Shown here one piece after another: positions 34,986-44,581 of a stretch of DNA of 64,000 bases. Made by a program: the position numbers and the translations under genes. Source of the stretch: Psychrobacter sp. UBA3962 (lineage in GTDB: Bacteria > Pseudomonadota > Gammaproteobacteria > Pseudomonadales > Moraxellaceae); assembly GCF_002385225.1 (NCBI RefSeq), contig NZ_DGDC01000038.1, positions 29,787-93,786 of the forward strand, read 5' to 3'. The stretch's first letter is position 1. Each line of letters begins with the position of its first letter. The notes under the pieces were generated by a model. The model had not been told where the DNA came from. It did not search any database and saw nothing but the letters and a program-made list of their open reading frames with translations.

Positions 34986-36086
34986 ATGGCATACGCTAAC
35001 TTATTTAACCCCATTGAAATGGGCAACCAAAGCTTTAAAAACAGAGTGTTTATGGCGCCACTCACTCGATTACGCTCAATAGAGCCTGGTGATATGCCTA
35101 ATATTCTAGCCGCAGAGTACTACTCTCAGCGAGCAGGGGCAGGGTTGGTTATCACGGAAGCCACTCAAGTTTCTCTACAAGCCAAGGGTTATGCCGGTGC
35201 TCCGGGGCTACATGATGAGGAGCAAGTCACTGCTTGGAAGGTCATTACTGATGCGGTACATGCCAAGGGTGGCAAAATTGTGGTGCAGTTATGGCACACA
35301 GGCTTAGTGTCCCATGAAAGCGTGCAGCCCGAAGGCAAAGCTCCAATATCAGCGTCTGACGTTAATGTGGGGGTTCGTACTACTTTACGCGATGATAATG
35401 GAAAGCCAATACGTGTTGAGGGCACCACGCCTCGTGCAGCAAGTTTAGAAGAGATTGAACAGGTTATCGCGGACTTTGCCCAAGCTACTAAATATGCCAA
35501 ACAAGCTGGGTTTGATGGGGTAGAAATCCATGGCGCTCATGGCTATCTATTACATCAATTCTGGGCAGAGCATACCAATAAGCGCGAGGATAACTATGGC
35601 GGTAGTCGCGAAAACCGAGCTCGCTTGATGTTACAAGTTATCGATGCGTGTGTTGAGGCGTGGGACAAAGACCATATTGGTATCCGCATCTCCCCTCTAG
35701 GCACCTTTAACAGTGTGGATGTGGGTTACAATGAAGACGAAGCCATATGGCTAGTTGAGCAAATTAATAAGCGCAATTTGATGTACCTGCACCTGTCAGA
35801 GCCAGATTGGGTCGGCGGTACGCCTTATTCGACAGAATTTCGTCAAAAGTTGCGTCAGGCATTTGATAACAGCATCATTGTTGCCGGCGGCTATACCCCT
35901 GAAAAAGCACAGGCCTTGATGGAGGCAGGTTATATTGATGCGGTGGCTTTTGGCCGCGATTATATTGCCAACCCAGATTTGGCAGAGCGTATCGAGAAGG
36001 GGGTTGCATTGAATGAACAACACCCTGAAACCTTTTATGGGGGCGGGGTTAAAGGCTATACCGACTATCCTTTTATGGACAAGTAA
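34986..36086 (+). CDS. Old Yellow Enzyme family NADH:flavin oxidoreductase
   Basis: FMN enzyme of 366 residues of the NemA/OYE class, which reduces activated alkenes, N-ethylmaleimide or nitro compounds using NAD(P)H. The FMN-barrel start is LFNPIEMGNQSFKNRVFMAPLTRLRS. HGAHGYLLHQFWAEH carries the substrate-binding His pair in variant form, and NYGGSRENRARL and VAFGRDYIANPDLAERI bind FMN phosphate. ATAAGGA precedes the ATG. A candidate palindromic operator lies upstream. The family tolerates many substrates, so a symbol is not assigned. Confidence 0.93.
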   Translation: MAYANLFNPIEMGNQSFKNRVFMAPLTRLRSIEPGDMPNILAAEYYSQRAGAGLVITEATQVSLQAKGYAGAPGLHDEEQVTAWKVITDAVHAKGGKIVVQLWHTGLVSHESVQPEGKAPISASDVNVGVRTTLRDDNGKPIRVEGTTPRAASLEEIEQVIADFAQATKYAKQAGFDGVEIHGAHGYLLHQFWAEHTNKREDNYGGSRENRARLMLQVIDACVEAWDKDHIGIRISPLGTFNSVDVGYNEDEAIWLVEQINKRNLMYLHLSEPDWVGGTPYSTEFRQKLRQAFDNSIIVAGGYTPEKAQALMEAGYIDAVAFGRDYIANPDLAERIEKGVALNEQHPETFYGGGVKGYTDYPFMDK

Positions 36087-36111
36087 TAAAAGCAAATTAG
36101 GTGTGAAAACA

Positions 36112-36144
36112 AAAAAGACCTATCTTTCATAGATAGGTCTTTTT
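36112..36144. terminator. Bidirectional terminator between the OYE gene and coaX
   Basis: Fourteen-base stem AAAAAGACCTATCT with loop TTCAT and perfect complement, placed between convergent genes. Confidence 0.9.
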
Positions 36145-36197
36145 ACTTTCAAAGTGTTTAATACAAGAAGTCTAAAACAAAGATTCTAAAAATAGTT

Positions 36198-36935
36198 TTA
36201 GCGCGATTCTCTTTGTTGATCAAAATAGCGCATCAAGCCATTTAGCAACAAGCTGTCTTTAATATGAATCGGGTGATTCAGATGTTGCGCCAGTAAGGGA
36301 GCATCCCCACCGGTCAAGGTAAATTCATAATTGGGATTGCGCCGCGCTATCTCATTAATGGCCCCTACAATAGATAATAAAATACCTCTATGTACCGCAT
36401 CAGAGGTGTTTACCCCTTCACTAATACTGGTGAAAGTGCCTTCGCTGATACTGATTTGCTTGGTCCCTGAAAATAAGGCCTCACGCTGCAAATAAATGCT
36501 TGGAAAAATATAGCCGCCCAAATGGTGAGCATGATCCACCAAGTCTATAGTTAGTGCCGTGCCACAGCCAACAATACATTGACGTTTTTTTCTATCGACC
36601 GCCCCCAATATCTGTAACCACCGATCCACCCCCAATTGCCCAGCATCGTAATCACTGGTGAGTAGAGGGTGATGCGCATCTACGTGAACAAATTCAAAAG
36701 GAATAGCTAAAGAGGCTAGGGATTCAGCAACTTGGGCATTCACCTCCTCACCGAGCACTGAAGAAACTCCGATAAACTCTGGGGCTAAAGCACTAAACCT
36801 ATCCGTTAAACCAATTAGCAGCTCTGCAGGGGCTTGCAAATGCTGCTTGGCATCTGAGGTGATGATCTGACCGATATCATCTGCCAGCCAATATTTAAGT
36901 CTTGTATTCCCTAGATCAAGCCATAAGTTAGACAT
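36198..36935 (-). CDS. coaX: Type III pantothenate kinase
   Basis: ASKHA-fold kinase of 245 residues catalysing the first step of coenzyme A synthesis. The N-terminal phosphate motif WLDLGNTRLKYWL, the GVDRWLQILGA block with the catalytic Asp, VGCGTALTIDLVD and LTGGDAPLLAQHL match CoaX. Unlike CoaA it needs a monovalent cation and is not inhibited by CoA. It is alone, with no birA neighbour in view. The start ATG 36935 follows a G-rich stretch. Confidence 0.93.
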   Translation of the reverse strand: MSNLWLDLGNTRLKYWLADDIGQIITSDAKQHLQAPAELLIGLTDRFSALAPEFIGVSSVLGEEVNAQVAESLASLAIPFEFVHVDAHHPLLTSDYDAGQLGVDRWLQILGAVDRKKRQCIVGCGTALTIDLVDHAHHLGGYIFPSIYLQREALFSGTKQISISEGTFTSISEGVNTSDAVHRGILLSIVGAINEIARRNPNYEFTLTGGDAPLLAQHLNHPIHIKDSLLLNGLMRYFDQQRESR

Positions 36936-37325
36936 AAAGGCCCCGTCTTTTTGTGTTTTAAATGGATAATGTGGGTTAAAAAATAAGGGTTGTGGCAGTT
37001 GGTTTATAGCGGCTCTTATTTTATTCGCGGCGTAATAATAGCAGTTTAAAATAAATATTTGTTAATCGATATTCAAAGTTGACGTATTTTCTCAACTATC
37101 CGCTGTGTCATGCCTATAATATGACTAGCCTTTTGTTTTGTCTTCCTATAACAACATAGCGGTTTTCTGGCTCTCTATTTTAATGTAAACTAAACCAGTC
37201 TATCAGATAAATTAACAGGTCTCTTGTTGGCATTGGTACTGATGGCTATTGGTAACTGGTGGCTAATAGCAATGACAGACTGGCCTAGCAAAACAAATAA
37301 AATGGACCTTGCCATAAGGAATGAT
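36936..37325. other. Divergent gap between coaX and the Sel1 gene
   Basis: A 390-base region. An isolated TATAAT lies near 37116 but lacks a suitable -35 match. The in-frame upstream extension of the Sel1 frame from 37224 uses a TTG and is not supported by a ribosome site. Nothing else was recognised. Confidence 0.35.
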
Positions 37326-38588
37326 ATGCCCCCAGCGACTCCCCTTCGTTTATTTAAGCTTAGCGTACTCACGCTAGTAGCTAGCCTGTGTCTAACTTCG
37401 CTGTCAGCGAATGCTTTAGACTTGCCGACGATGCAAGCTTTGGCTGAAAATGGTAGCTCAGTTGAACAGTTTAACTTGGGCTGGAGTTACGAGACAGGCA
37501 GTGAAGGGCTAGTGCAAGACGATAAAAAAGCAATTGAGTGGTATCAAAAAGCGGCCGAGCAGGGCGATGCAAGCGCTCAATTTAATATGGCGGTGATGTA
37601 CCATGAAGGCAGAGGCGCCACTCAAGATTTTAAAAAAGCAAGGAACTGGTATCAGAAGTCTGCTGCTCAGGGTGATAAAGATGCTCAGTATAATCTAGGC
37701 ATTCTTTATGAATATGGGCTTGGGGTTGCCACTGATTATCTTCAGGCTTTTAAATGGTATTTGCAGGCAGCAGAGCAGGGTGATCCGCATGCACAATACA
37801 AAGTCGGTCTGTTTTATGATCTGGGTATAGGGATTAGTCAAAGCTTTTCAAAAGCGGCTGAATGGTATTTGGCTTCAGCTCATCAAGGTTATAAGGAAGC
37901 CCAGTATGGGTTGGCTGTGCTATATGATGAAGGGCAAGGGGTCTCACAAGATTTTGATAAGGCCCGTAAATGGTACCTTAAAGCAGCTGGTCAGAGAGTT
38001 GATGGCGCTTATGTCAATCTTGGGGTCCTGTACTATCATGGCAATGGGGTTGAGCTGGATTACTCTAAGGCAGTAATGTGGTTTTTAATGGCCGCTCAAG
38101 AGGGAAACCCTGTGGGTCAGTTAAACTTGGCCATGATGTATGAAAGTGGACTAGGGGTAGAACAAGACTATGAAATGGCTGCTTCTTGGTACAGACGGGC
38201 TGCTATGCAAGAAGAAGCCGAAGCCCAGTATAACTTAGGCATCCTTTATGATGGCGGCTATGGCGTAGAGCTAGACGCTACTGAGGCGGCTAAGTGGTAT
38301 CAAAAAGCGGCTGAACAAGGTATGGCAGATGCTCAGTATAACTTGGCAATTAGTTATCAAGATGGGGAAGGAGTGCCTCAAGACTTCAAACAAGCTTTAA
38401 AGTGGTATGTCAAAGCTGCCGAGCAAGGCTATGGTAAAGCAAGCTTCAATCTTGGAACCATGTATTACAATGGCGATGGGGTAAAACAAAGCTACACTGA
38501 GGCTAAGAAATGGTTTCAACACTCTTGTCAAGATGACTACTTCGAGGGATGCGATATTTATCTGGATTTAGAAGAATCGGGATATTAG
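37326..38588 (+). CDS. Secreted Sel1-like repeat protein
   Basis: Exported protein of 420 residues composed of ten consecutive Sel1-like (SLR) repeats of about 36 residues, of the form AQYNLGxLYxxGxGVxxDxxxAxxWYxKAAEQG. A signal peptide occupies about residues 1-32 (LSVLTLVASLCLTSLSANA). SLR proteins act as scaffolds in envelope or host-interaction processes. The frame opens at TTG 37224, but ATG 37326 with AAGGA five bases upstream gives a clean signal peptide and is preferred. The last unit ends in a two-Cys segment (SCQDDYFEGCD). No enzymatic domain is present. Confidence 0.9.
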   Translation: MPPATPLRLFKLSVLTLVASLCLTSLSANALDLPTMQALAENGSSVEQFNLGWSYETGSEGLVQDDKKAIEWYQKAAEQGDASAQFNMAVMYHEGRGATQDFKKARNWYQKSAAQGDKDAQYNLGILYEYGLGVATDYLQAFKWYLQAAEQGDPHAQYKVGLFYDLGIGISQSFSKAAEWYLASAHQGYKEAQYGLAVLYDEGQGVSQDFDKARKWYLKAAGQRVDGAYVNLGVLYYHGNGVELDYSKAVMWFLMAAQEGNPVGQLNLAMMYESGLGVEQDYEMAASWYRRAAMQEEAEAQYNLGILYDGGYGVELDATEAAKWYQKAAEQGMADAQYNLAISYQDGEGVPQDFKQALKWYVKAAEQGYGKASFNLGTMYYNGDGVKQSYTEAKKWFQHSCQDDYFEGCDIYLDLEESGY

Positions 38589-38608
38589 ATTCAGGCAGAC
38601 TTAGGCAT

Positions 38609-38637
38609 AAAAAAAGACGCTATGAGCGTCTTTTTTT
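38609..38637. terminator. Terminator after the Sel1 gene
   Basis: Stem AAAAAAAGACGCT with loop ATG and complement, A-run and T-run flanks, usable in both directions toward rsfS. Confidence 0.87.
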
Positions 38638-38700
38638 ATGGGTAGTAGTTTTTACTAACCGCTATTAGCGGTTATTTATTGCTGATAGAAAAGATAAAGT

Positions 38701-39105
38701 CTAGCGCTCACTTAAATCACGAGCCACTAACTTTTTAAGCTCTTCAGGAGAAGACCACAGGCCTTCTAAGTCATAGAATTCACGAGCTTGGCGCGTCATG
38801 ATATGAACGATAACACCGCCCAAATCTACTAAAGTCCAGTCGCTGTCTTTTTCCCCTTCGCGGCCTAAAGGCATGAAGCCTGCTTTTTTGGAAATAGCGC
38901 CCACTTCATCCGCCAAAGCATTCACATGACGCTTTGAGGTACCTTCAGCGATAACCATATAATCCATGACGTCTGTCAATTCAGAGACGTGAAGTACGGT
39001 AATGTTTTTTGCTTTTAAATCGTTTAGGGCGTCTTGAACCATTTCAAGACATTGCTGTAGTCTTTCATCGCTCATGGGTGTTTTTTGATTTGCGTCTATT
39101 GTCAT
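38701..39105 (-). CDS. rsfS: Ribosomal silencing factor RsfS
   Basis: Protein of 134 residues that binds ribosomal protein uL14 and blocks joining of the subunits in nutrient limitation. Family blocks are DLKAKNITVLHVSELTDVMDYMVIAEGTS (core VMDYMVIAEGTS), SDWTLVDLGGVIVHIM and REFYDLEGLW. AGGA stands six bases before the ATG. It follows nadD in the same direction after 130 bases, the conserved nadD-rsfS order. Confidence 0.95.
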   Translation of the reverse strand: MTIDANQKTPMSDERLQQCLEMVQDALNDLKAKNITVLHVSELTDVMDYMVIAEGTSKRHVNALADEVGAISKKAGFMPLGREGEKDSDWTLVDLGGVIVHIMTRQAREFYDLEGLWSSPEELKKLVARDLSER

Positions 39106-39235
39106 AGCTATCCTATAGGGTTGTCTGTATATACTTTATGACGTTAAAGCCAAAAAATATGTTTTAAAATCTCGGTAAAGTTTAGTTCATTATGAGGGCG
39201 TTGGGTCTTACGTAGGCAGTATGGAAACCATTAAC

Positions 39236-40009
39236 TCAATTAGAATGATATAAATTGTTTTTCATGATATACGAATATACGGAGCGTGGCAAAGCAGATT
39301 TTGCAATCTCTGGCCTACCTTGAGCAATTGCTTCCCGTATGGCACTGCTCGATAGGGGCGCTAATGTATGTGGATCTATATATATGCGGCCATGAGTGTG
39401 CTGCTTCAAGTCCTCTAAGCAAGAGCTGACTTGAGGTTTTAATGGCTCAGGTAACAGCTCAATAATCTCTGCAGCAGACTGTAATTCATTTCTAGGAAAT
39501 ACCCATAGATGAGCAAACTGGGTTAATTTATCGCCATCGCGCCATTTAGGTAAGCTGGCAATATTATCTGCGCCGAGAATGAATACCAAGCTGTGGTTAG
39601 GATGCTGCTGACGTAACTCAGCCAGAGTATTTATGGTATAGGTAGGTGGCGTTTGCCAGATTTCATGCTCACTAATCGCTAGGTTTAAAGCGGTGGTGTG
39701 GCTTTGAGAAGTTAAGGCTTCAGCTTGCAGCTCTTCAATGGCTACACTCAACATGTTTAAGCGATGCTCAGAGGCACTGCTGTCTGTTTTTAGCGGTGAG
39801 CGTGAGGTAGGCATAAAGTAGCCATTAACGGGTTGGCCAGTCGCAGCTAATTTTTGATAAACATGGGTTAATAACGCCAGATGGCTGTTATGAACCGGAT
39901 CAAAGGATCCGCCCAAATACACCTCGATAGGCAGCTTGTTACTCCATCGCTTTGAGTCAGTATTAGAAGTAGATAAGTTAGTATTATCAGTATTCAAGGT
40001 TAAGGGCAT
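39236..40009 (-). CDS. nadD: Nicotinate-nucleotide adenylyltransferase
   Basis: Nucleotidyltransferase of 257 residues that makes deamido-NAD from nicotinate mononucleotide and ATP. The nucleotidyl-transfer motif is YLGGSFDPVHNSHL (GxFDPxHxxH) near residue 31, and the C-terminal LSSSAIREAIAQGRPEIA carries the SxxxIR motif. The N-terminal 28 residues, rich in Asn, Thr and Ser, are an extension relative to E. coli NadD. It is upstream of rsfS, the usual arrangement. Confidence 0.93.
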   Translation of the reverse strand: MPLTLNTDNTNLSTSNTDSKRWSNKLPIEVYLGGSFDPVHNSHLALLTHVYQKLAATGQPVNGYFMPTSRSPLKTDSSASEHRLNMLSVAIEELQAEALTSQSHTTALNLAISEHEIWQTPPTYTINTLAELRQQHPNHSLVFILGADNIASLPKWRDGDKLTQFAHLWVFPRNELQSAAEIIELLPEPLKPQVSSCLEDLKQHTHGRIYIDPHTLAPLSSSAIREAIAQGRPEIAKSALPRSVYSYIMKNNLYHSN

Positions 40010-40191
40010 TACAGATCCATTATGTATCTATTACTAAAGCGGGCGGTGCTGTCTTGAGTTAGGGATAGAGCTAATGTATTCACTTAATATTAAAATTTAG
40101 CTAGTTTATAGAAAAAAGAGACTACTTAAAGAAGTGACCTATAGAAAGTATAAAAAGTTACCTCACCAAAACCAACTGTTACCGCAAAAAT

Positions 40192-40223
40192 AAAACTAGC
40201 CGACAGATCTGCCGGCTAGTTTT
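40192..40223. terminator. Terminator after pta
   Basis: Arms AAAACTAGCCG and CGGCTAGTTTT enclose a palindromic ACAGATCTGC centre. On the minus strand it ends pta, 50 bases after its stop. Confidence 0.8.
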
Positions 40224-40272
40224 CACTTTTATTGGGTCTATTGACTGAATCTAAGTCTGTGTCCTTCGTCTA

Positions 40273-42420
40273 TTAGACGTCTGGGCTACTGGCCTGGATG
40301 GCAGTCAAAGCGATAGTATAAACGATATCATCGACTAAAGCGCCGCGTGATAAGTCGTTAACTGGCTTGTTTAAGCCTTGAAGCATTGGGCCAACACTGA
40401 CCACGTTAGCACTACGCTGTACTGCTTTATAAGTGGTATTACCGGTGTTTAAGTCAGGGAAGATAAACACGTTGGCTTGACCCGCAACTGGTGAGTCTGG
40501 TGCTTTTTGTTTACCCACACTCAATACAGAAGCGGCGTCGTATTGTAGCGGACCATCTACCATTAAGTCAGGTGCGCGCTCACGCACGATCTGAGTTGCT
40601 TGCTTCACTTTTTCAACATCATCACCGGTACCCGATGCCCCAGTAGAATAACTGATCATCGCCACTTTTGGCTCAATACCAAAGGCTTTAGCAGAGGCCG
40701 CAGATTGGATGGCAATTTCAGCCAATTGCTCAGCATTAGGATCAGGGTTAATTGCACAGTCACCATACACCACCACTTGCTCTGGAAGTAGCATGAAGAA
40801 GATAGAGGAGACCAGTGAGTACTGAGGCGCGGTTTTGATTAACTGGAAGGCAGGACGAACGGTGCTAGCTGTGGTATGAACTGCTCCTGACACTAAGCCG
40901 TCAACCTCATCCATGTGTAACATGGTGGTGCCCAATACCACGCTATCCTGCAGTTGTTCAGCAGCTTGCTCTTCGGTGGCTTTACCTTTACGGCGCTCTA
41001 CAAAAGCTTGGATGTATTTGTCTAAGCTGATACTCGCCGGATCGATGATTTCGATATCTTCAGGCAACTCAACACCGCGGTTTTTAGCCACTTGTGCAAT
41101 TTCATCTGGATTACCAATCAACACACACTGCGCGATACCACGACTTTGACAAATCGCTGCCGCCTCAATGGTGCGTGGCTCTTCACCCTCTGGTAAAACC
41201 ACTCGTTTTTTGGCCTGTTGTGCTTTTTTCACTACTTGGTGACGGAAAGCAGAAGGCGATAGGCGAGGGGTGTAGTCACGTTCGAAGTAGGATTTCAGCC
41301 AATCTAAATCGATATGAGCGGCAACAAAGCGCGCCACAGTTTCGGCACGTTCTGCATCATCCTTTGGAATCTCATTACTGATGGTCGCTAAATTGGTTAC
41401 TGTCTGCAAGCTATCAGTGTGTACGCTCATGATAGGTAGACCCGTTTTTAGCGCAGGCTGACACAGCTCAAACACAGTATCATTTGGGATAATACCACCA
41501 GTTAACACAATCCCGGCCATAGGGATGTCATTCATGCTGGCCATGGCCGTCGCCAACAAGATATCATCACGATCGCCAGGGGTAACCACCAGAGTACCGC
41601 GGGTAAAGATTTCGCCCACACGTGAGATAGTACGGGCGGTTAGACTGGTTTTAAGAACTCGGCGCTGTTTGGCATCCCCCTCATTTAACCAGCTGGCATT
41701 AAGCTGCTGAGCAATATCCCAAGTGCGAGGCACAGACAAGCTATTACTGAAAGGAACCACTCCGATTAGCTGGAATTTATCAGTGGCAAAGTTAGGCGAG
41801 TGCGACTGCATAGCACTGATAAAGTCTTCATCCAAATCCAGAATGGCTTCACCTGGCGCTACGGGCTGAGTATCAAAAGTGTTAGGTACGTTGTTAGCAC
41901 GCATCAAGATACTGCCTAGAGTGCGCTCTCCATTGAGTCCGCCAAAGTCACGGGCATGCACATCTAACTTATCGGCCAACTGTTTTGGGTTTTCAAGATC
42001 AGCCATGCTAACGAAGATCACTTTGGCATCCAAGGCAGTGGCTAAGGCAAAGTTCACTTGTGAAGCATACGTTACCTCTTCGGTAGGCACTAAGCCTTCA
42101 CAAATGACAACGTTATACTCTTCTCCTAACTGATGGAAATTGGTAACCACCTCTTCCATCAAGTCATCCACGTTGCCTGAGTTCATCATGCGCTCGACAC
42201 GTTCACGAGGAATAGAAGGAGGTGGATTTAAACCAAAAGCGTGACGGATTAAGTCACTTGAGCTGTCTAAAGTGTGCTGCGAGTCGTTCGAGTCATCTTG
42301 TAAAAATGGCTTCATAAAGCCAGCTTTCATGCCTAAATAATCCAAAGCCTTAAGCAATCCCAAGCCTGCAGAGGTTAAACCAATGCCACGGCCAGTAGGA
42401 ACCAGCAAAATAGTTTGCAT
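40273..42420 (-). CDS. pta: Phosphate acetyltransferase
   Basis: Long-form enzyme of 715 residues interconverting acetyl-CoA and acetyl phosphate. The N-terminal part is a P-loop-like regulatory domain (VPTGRGIGLTSAGLGLLKAL) followed by a DRTGG-type domain. The C-terminal 330 residues are the catalytic PTA domain, with RVVLPEGEEPRT, LVSGAVHTTASTVRPA and the final NDLSRGALVDDIVYTIALTA. A TTG at 42426 is in frame, but ATG 42420 is preceded by AGGA at seven bases. It follows ackA in the same direction after 61 bases, the ackA-pta operon of acetate metabolism. Confidence 0.96.
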   Translation of the reverse strand: MQTILLVPTGRGIGLTSAGLGLLKALDYLGMKAGFMKPFLQDDSNDSQHTLDSSSDLIRHAFGLNPPPSIPRERVERMMNSGNVDDLMEEVVTNFHQLGEEYNVVICEGLVPTEEVTYASQVNFALATALDAKVIFVSMADLENPKQLADKLDVHARDFGGLNGERTLGSILMRANNVPNTFDTQPVAPGEAILDLDEDFISAMQSHSPNFATDKFQLIGVVPFSNSLSVPRTWDIAQQLNASWLNEGDAKQRRVLKTSLTARTISRVGEIFTRGTLVVTPGDRDDILLATAMASMNDIPMAGIVLTGGIIPNDTVFELCQPALKTGLPIMSVHTDSLQTVTNLATISNEIPKDDAERAETVARFVAAHIDLDWLKSYFERDYTPRLSPSAFRHQVVKKAQQAKKRVVLPEGEEPRTIEAAAICQSRGIAQCVLIGNPDEIAQVAKNRGVELPEDIEIIDPASISLDKYIQAFVERRKGKATEEQAAEQLQDSVVLGTTMLHMDEVDGLVSGAVHTTASTVRPAFQLIKTAPQYSLVSSIFFMLLPEQVVVYGDCAINPDPNAEQLAEIAIQSAASAKAFGIEPKVAMISYSTGASGTGDDVEKVKQATQIVRERAPDLMVDGPLQYDAASVLSVGKQKAPDSPVAGQANVFIFPDLNTGNTTYKAVQRSANVVSVGPMLQGLNKPVNDLSRGALVDDIVYTIALTAIQASSPDV

Positions 42421-42481
42421 AAACAAATCCTTATTAGTTCAATATATTGGTTTGATTTTTAAATTATTTTTATTGATCGGA

Positions 42482-43684
42482 CTATAGACCCAGTACTGCT
42501 CTGGTTTCTTCTGCGATTTGCAGCTCTTCATCTGTTGGGATAACCCATAGCTCATATTTACTTCCCGGCGCATGGAAGCTGCCTTCTTCGCCGCCATATA
42601 GTTGGCTGTTCTTATCGGCATCTACTTCTAAGTTAAAGTGACGCATCACTTCTAGAATACGAGCACGGATGGTCGCTGAGTTCTCACCAATACCCCCTGA
42701 GAAGATGATGCCGGTCAAGTCCGGTAGGGCACAAGATAAAGAAGCCAAGTATTTACCAGTGCGATAGCAGAACATTTCTACCGCCAGCTGAGCATTCTTC
42801 TGGTCTGGGTGTGAGTCATCGTTAGCAATGGATTCTACAGTACGCATATCGTTTGAAACACCAGATACGCCCAGTAGGCCACTTTCTTTATTTAAAATGA
42901 CGTCGATTTGTTCTAGGTTTAGCCCCATAGTGCGTTTTAAGTGAATGTGAAGGCTTGGGTCAACATCGCCACAGCGGGTGCCCATCATTAGGCCTTCTAG
43001 TGGGGTTAAGCCCATACTGGTGTCTAAGCTTTCTCCATTGTAGACTGCAGTTGCAGAGCTACCATTGCCTAAGTGGGCAATTAACCAACCATGAGGGCCT
43101 TCTTTTTCGGTCAGTTGGCTAGCGCGATTGGATAAGTAAGCGTGTGAAGAGCCGTGGAATCCGTAGCGGCGGATGCAGTCATTTTCATACATCTCTTTTG
43201 GAATGGCGTAACGGAAAGCTTTTGGAGGCATGGTTTGGTGAAAAGCGGTATCAAATACCACCACCTGAGGTAGGTCAGGGTGAATGGCTTGAACGGCTTC
43301 AATACCGGTAGCGTTAGCAGGGTTGTGTAGAGGAGCCAGCTCTTTTAGGCGTCTGATTTCTTCTACCACATGTGGCGTCACTTCTACAGCAGAACTGAAC
43401 TCACGGCCACCATGGACCACACGATGTCCCACTGCAATTGGAGATTGGTCGCCAAGGAGAGTCATAATTTGAACCAAAGCGGCTTTATGGTTAGAGCCTG
43501 GAATGCTGACTTCAGTTTTTTTGCCTTCTAGGCATTTGTGTACAATACGAGCATCATCTAGCCCTAAGTTTTCAGCGAGACCAGTAATACGGTATTTATT
43601 ATCTTCACTAATTAGAGCATATTTGATAGAAGATGAACCGCAGTTAACGACTAAAGTTGGTTTGCTGATAATGTTGTTGCTCAT
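42482..43684 (-). CDS. ackA: Acetate kinase
   Basis: ASKHA kinase of 400 residues converting acetyl phosphate and ADP to acetate and ATP, or the reverse. The N-terminal motif is LVVNCGSSSIKYALI; other landmarks are GHRVVHGGREFS, FDTAFHQTMPP, RRYGFHGSSHAYL, and SGGIGENSATIRARI. AAGGA lies eight bases before the ATG. First gene of ackA-pta. Acetyl phosphate from this pathway can also donate to response regulators such as the Cpx-like one in this window. Confidence 0.97.
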   Translation of the reverse strand: MSNNIISKPTLVVNCGSSSIKYALISEDNKYRITGLAENLGLDDARIVHKCLEGKKTEVSIPGSNHKAALVQIMTLLGDQSPIAVGHRVVHGGREFSSAVEVTPHVVEEIRRLKELAPLHNPANATGIEAVQAIHPDLPQVVVFDTAFHQTMPPKAFRYAIPKEMYENDCIRRYGFHGSSHAYLSNRASQLTEKEGPHGWLIAHLGNGSSATAVYNGESLDTSMGLTPLEGLMMGTRCGDVDPSLHIHLKRTMGLNLEQIDVILNKESGLLGVSGVSNDMRTVESIANDDSHPDQKNAQLAVEMFCYRTGKYLASLSCALPDLTGIIFSGGIGENSATIRARILEVMRHFNLEVDADKNSQLYGGEEGSFHAPGSKYELWVIPTDEELQIAEETRAVLGL

Positions 43685-44132
43685 ATTGTATCCTTACATT
43701 GAAATTTTAAAAGAAAGAAAAGAAATAACACCAAACAGTGTCATAAATTAATAGACGTATAACGCCGCCTCTTTTACCAACACATAACATCCTATTAGGG
43801 TGTGGTTTAAATTGTAAAATCGTTAACTTTTAGTTGAGCGAATGGGTCATATATTATTTCTGAGAAATAGAAATTGACTTAATTTAAGGGTGCCCTAATA
43901 ACAGCTATGTTCGGTTATGGGTATGTACCTTTTTTAAGTATAGCCTAGATTAATTTTAAAAACATCGGTTTAGTGATTAAAAATAAGTTAAGTCATTAAA
44001 AATTAAAAGTTTCTTTTATTATGTGAATTTATATAATTAAAAGGCTTTAGGTAAATATCAAGAATTTTGTTACCATAGAAAAAGCTGTATTTTTGTCTGC
44101 TCATCCTCGTTCATCCCCATAGGAAGCCGTTC
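43685..44132. other. Divergent gap between ackA and the lptM-like gene
   Basis: A 448-base AT-rich region that must carry both promoters. I recognise no operator, RNA or small gene in it. Confidence 0.35.
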
Positions 44133-44468
44133 ATGCCAAACTTTCATTTTCAAACTGATAACTATAAAAACCACTCAACTTTAAAAGGCCTAGGTTTGGC
44201 AGATTTAAATAATGCTGCTGTTACTAGCATGAAGCTGAGCCGTTTACTTTTACTTGTTGCCATCGTAGTTTTGAGCAGTGTTTTTTTGAGTGGCTGTGGT
44301 CAAAAGGGAGAGCTGTATTTAACAGAAGATGCCCCGAGTAATACCAATTTCATTCTGTATAAAGGCAATAAAGCAGAGGGCGGTAACACAGCTAATAACC
44401 AAGCGGAACAAGCAGAAAATCAGCAAAAAATTGAAGAAGCCGCTGCTACCGACCCACAAGATTACTAG
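44133..44468 (+). CDS. lptM: LptM (YifL)-like small lipoprotein
   Basis: Small outer-membrane lipoprotein upstream of lysA. The lipobox and the following LptM signature are LSGCGQKGELYLTED; in E. coli LptM assists maturation of the LptD translocon. Two starts are possible. ATG 44133 has AGGAAG at ideal spacing but adds 32 polar residues before the signal helix. ATG 44229 gives the compact family-typical form (MKLSRLLLLVAIVVLSSVF) but lacks a ribosome site. The tail after the lipobox is Gln/Asn/Ala-rich. The E. coli order yifL-dapF-xerC parallels this lptM-lysA-dapF-xerC order. Confidence 0.8.
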   Translation: MPNFHFQTDNYKNHSTLKGLGLADLNNAAVTSMKLSRLLLLVAIVVLSSVFLSGCGQKGELYLTEDAPSNTNFILYKGNKAEGGNTANNQAEQAENQQKIEEAAATDPQDY

Positions 44469-44581
44469 CTCGCTAATACCAAAATAATTCAAGTCATTTA
44501 TCAATCATTATTTTAATTGTTTGATTTTAATGATTTAATAAAGCCTAACTACAATATTAAATCTCAATTGGATACCTTTAT

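Noticed and set aside
40600..42133. Several plus-strand reading frames opposite pta
   Set aside because: They lie antisense to a complete, well-conserved pta gene, have no ribosome sites and no recognisable domains.
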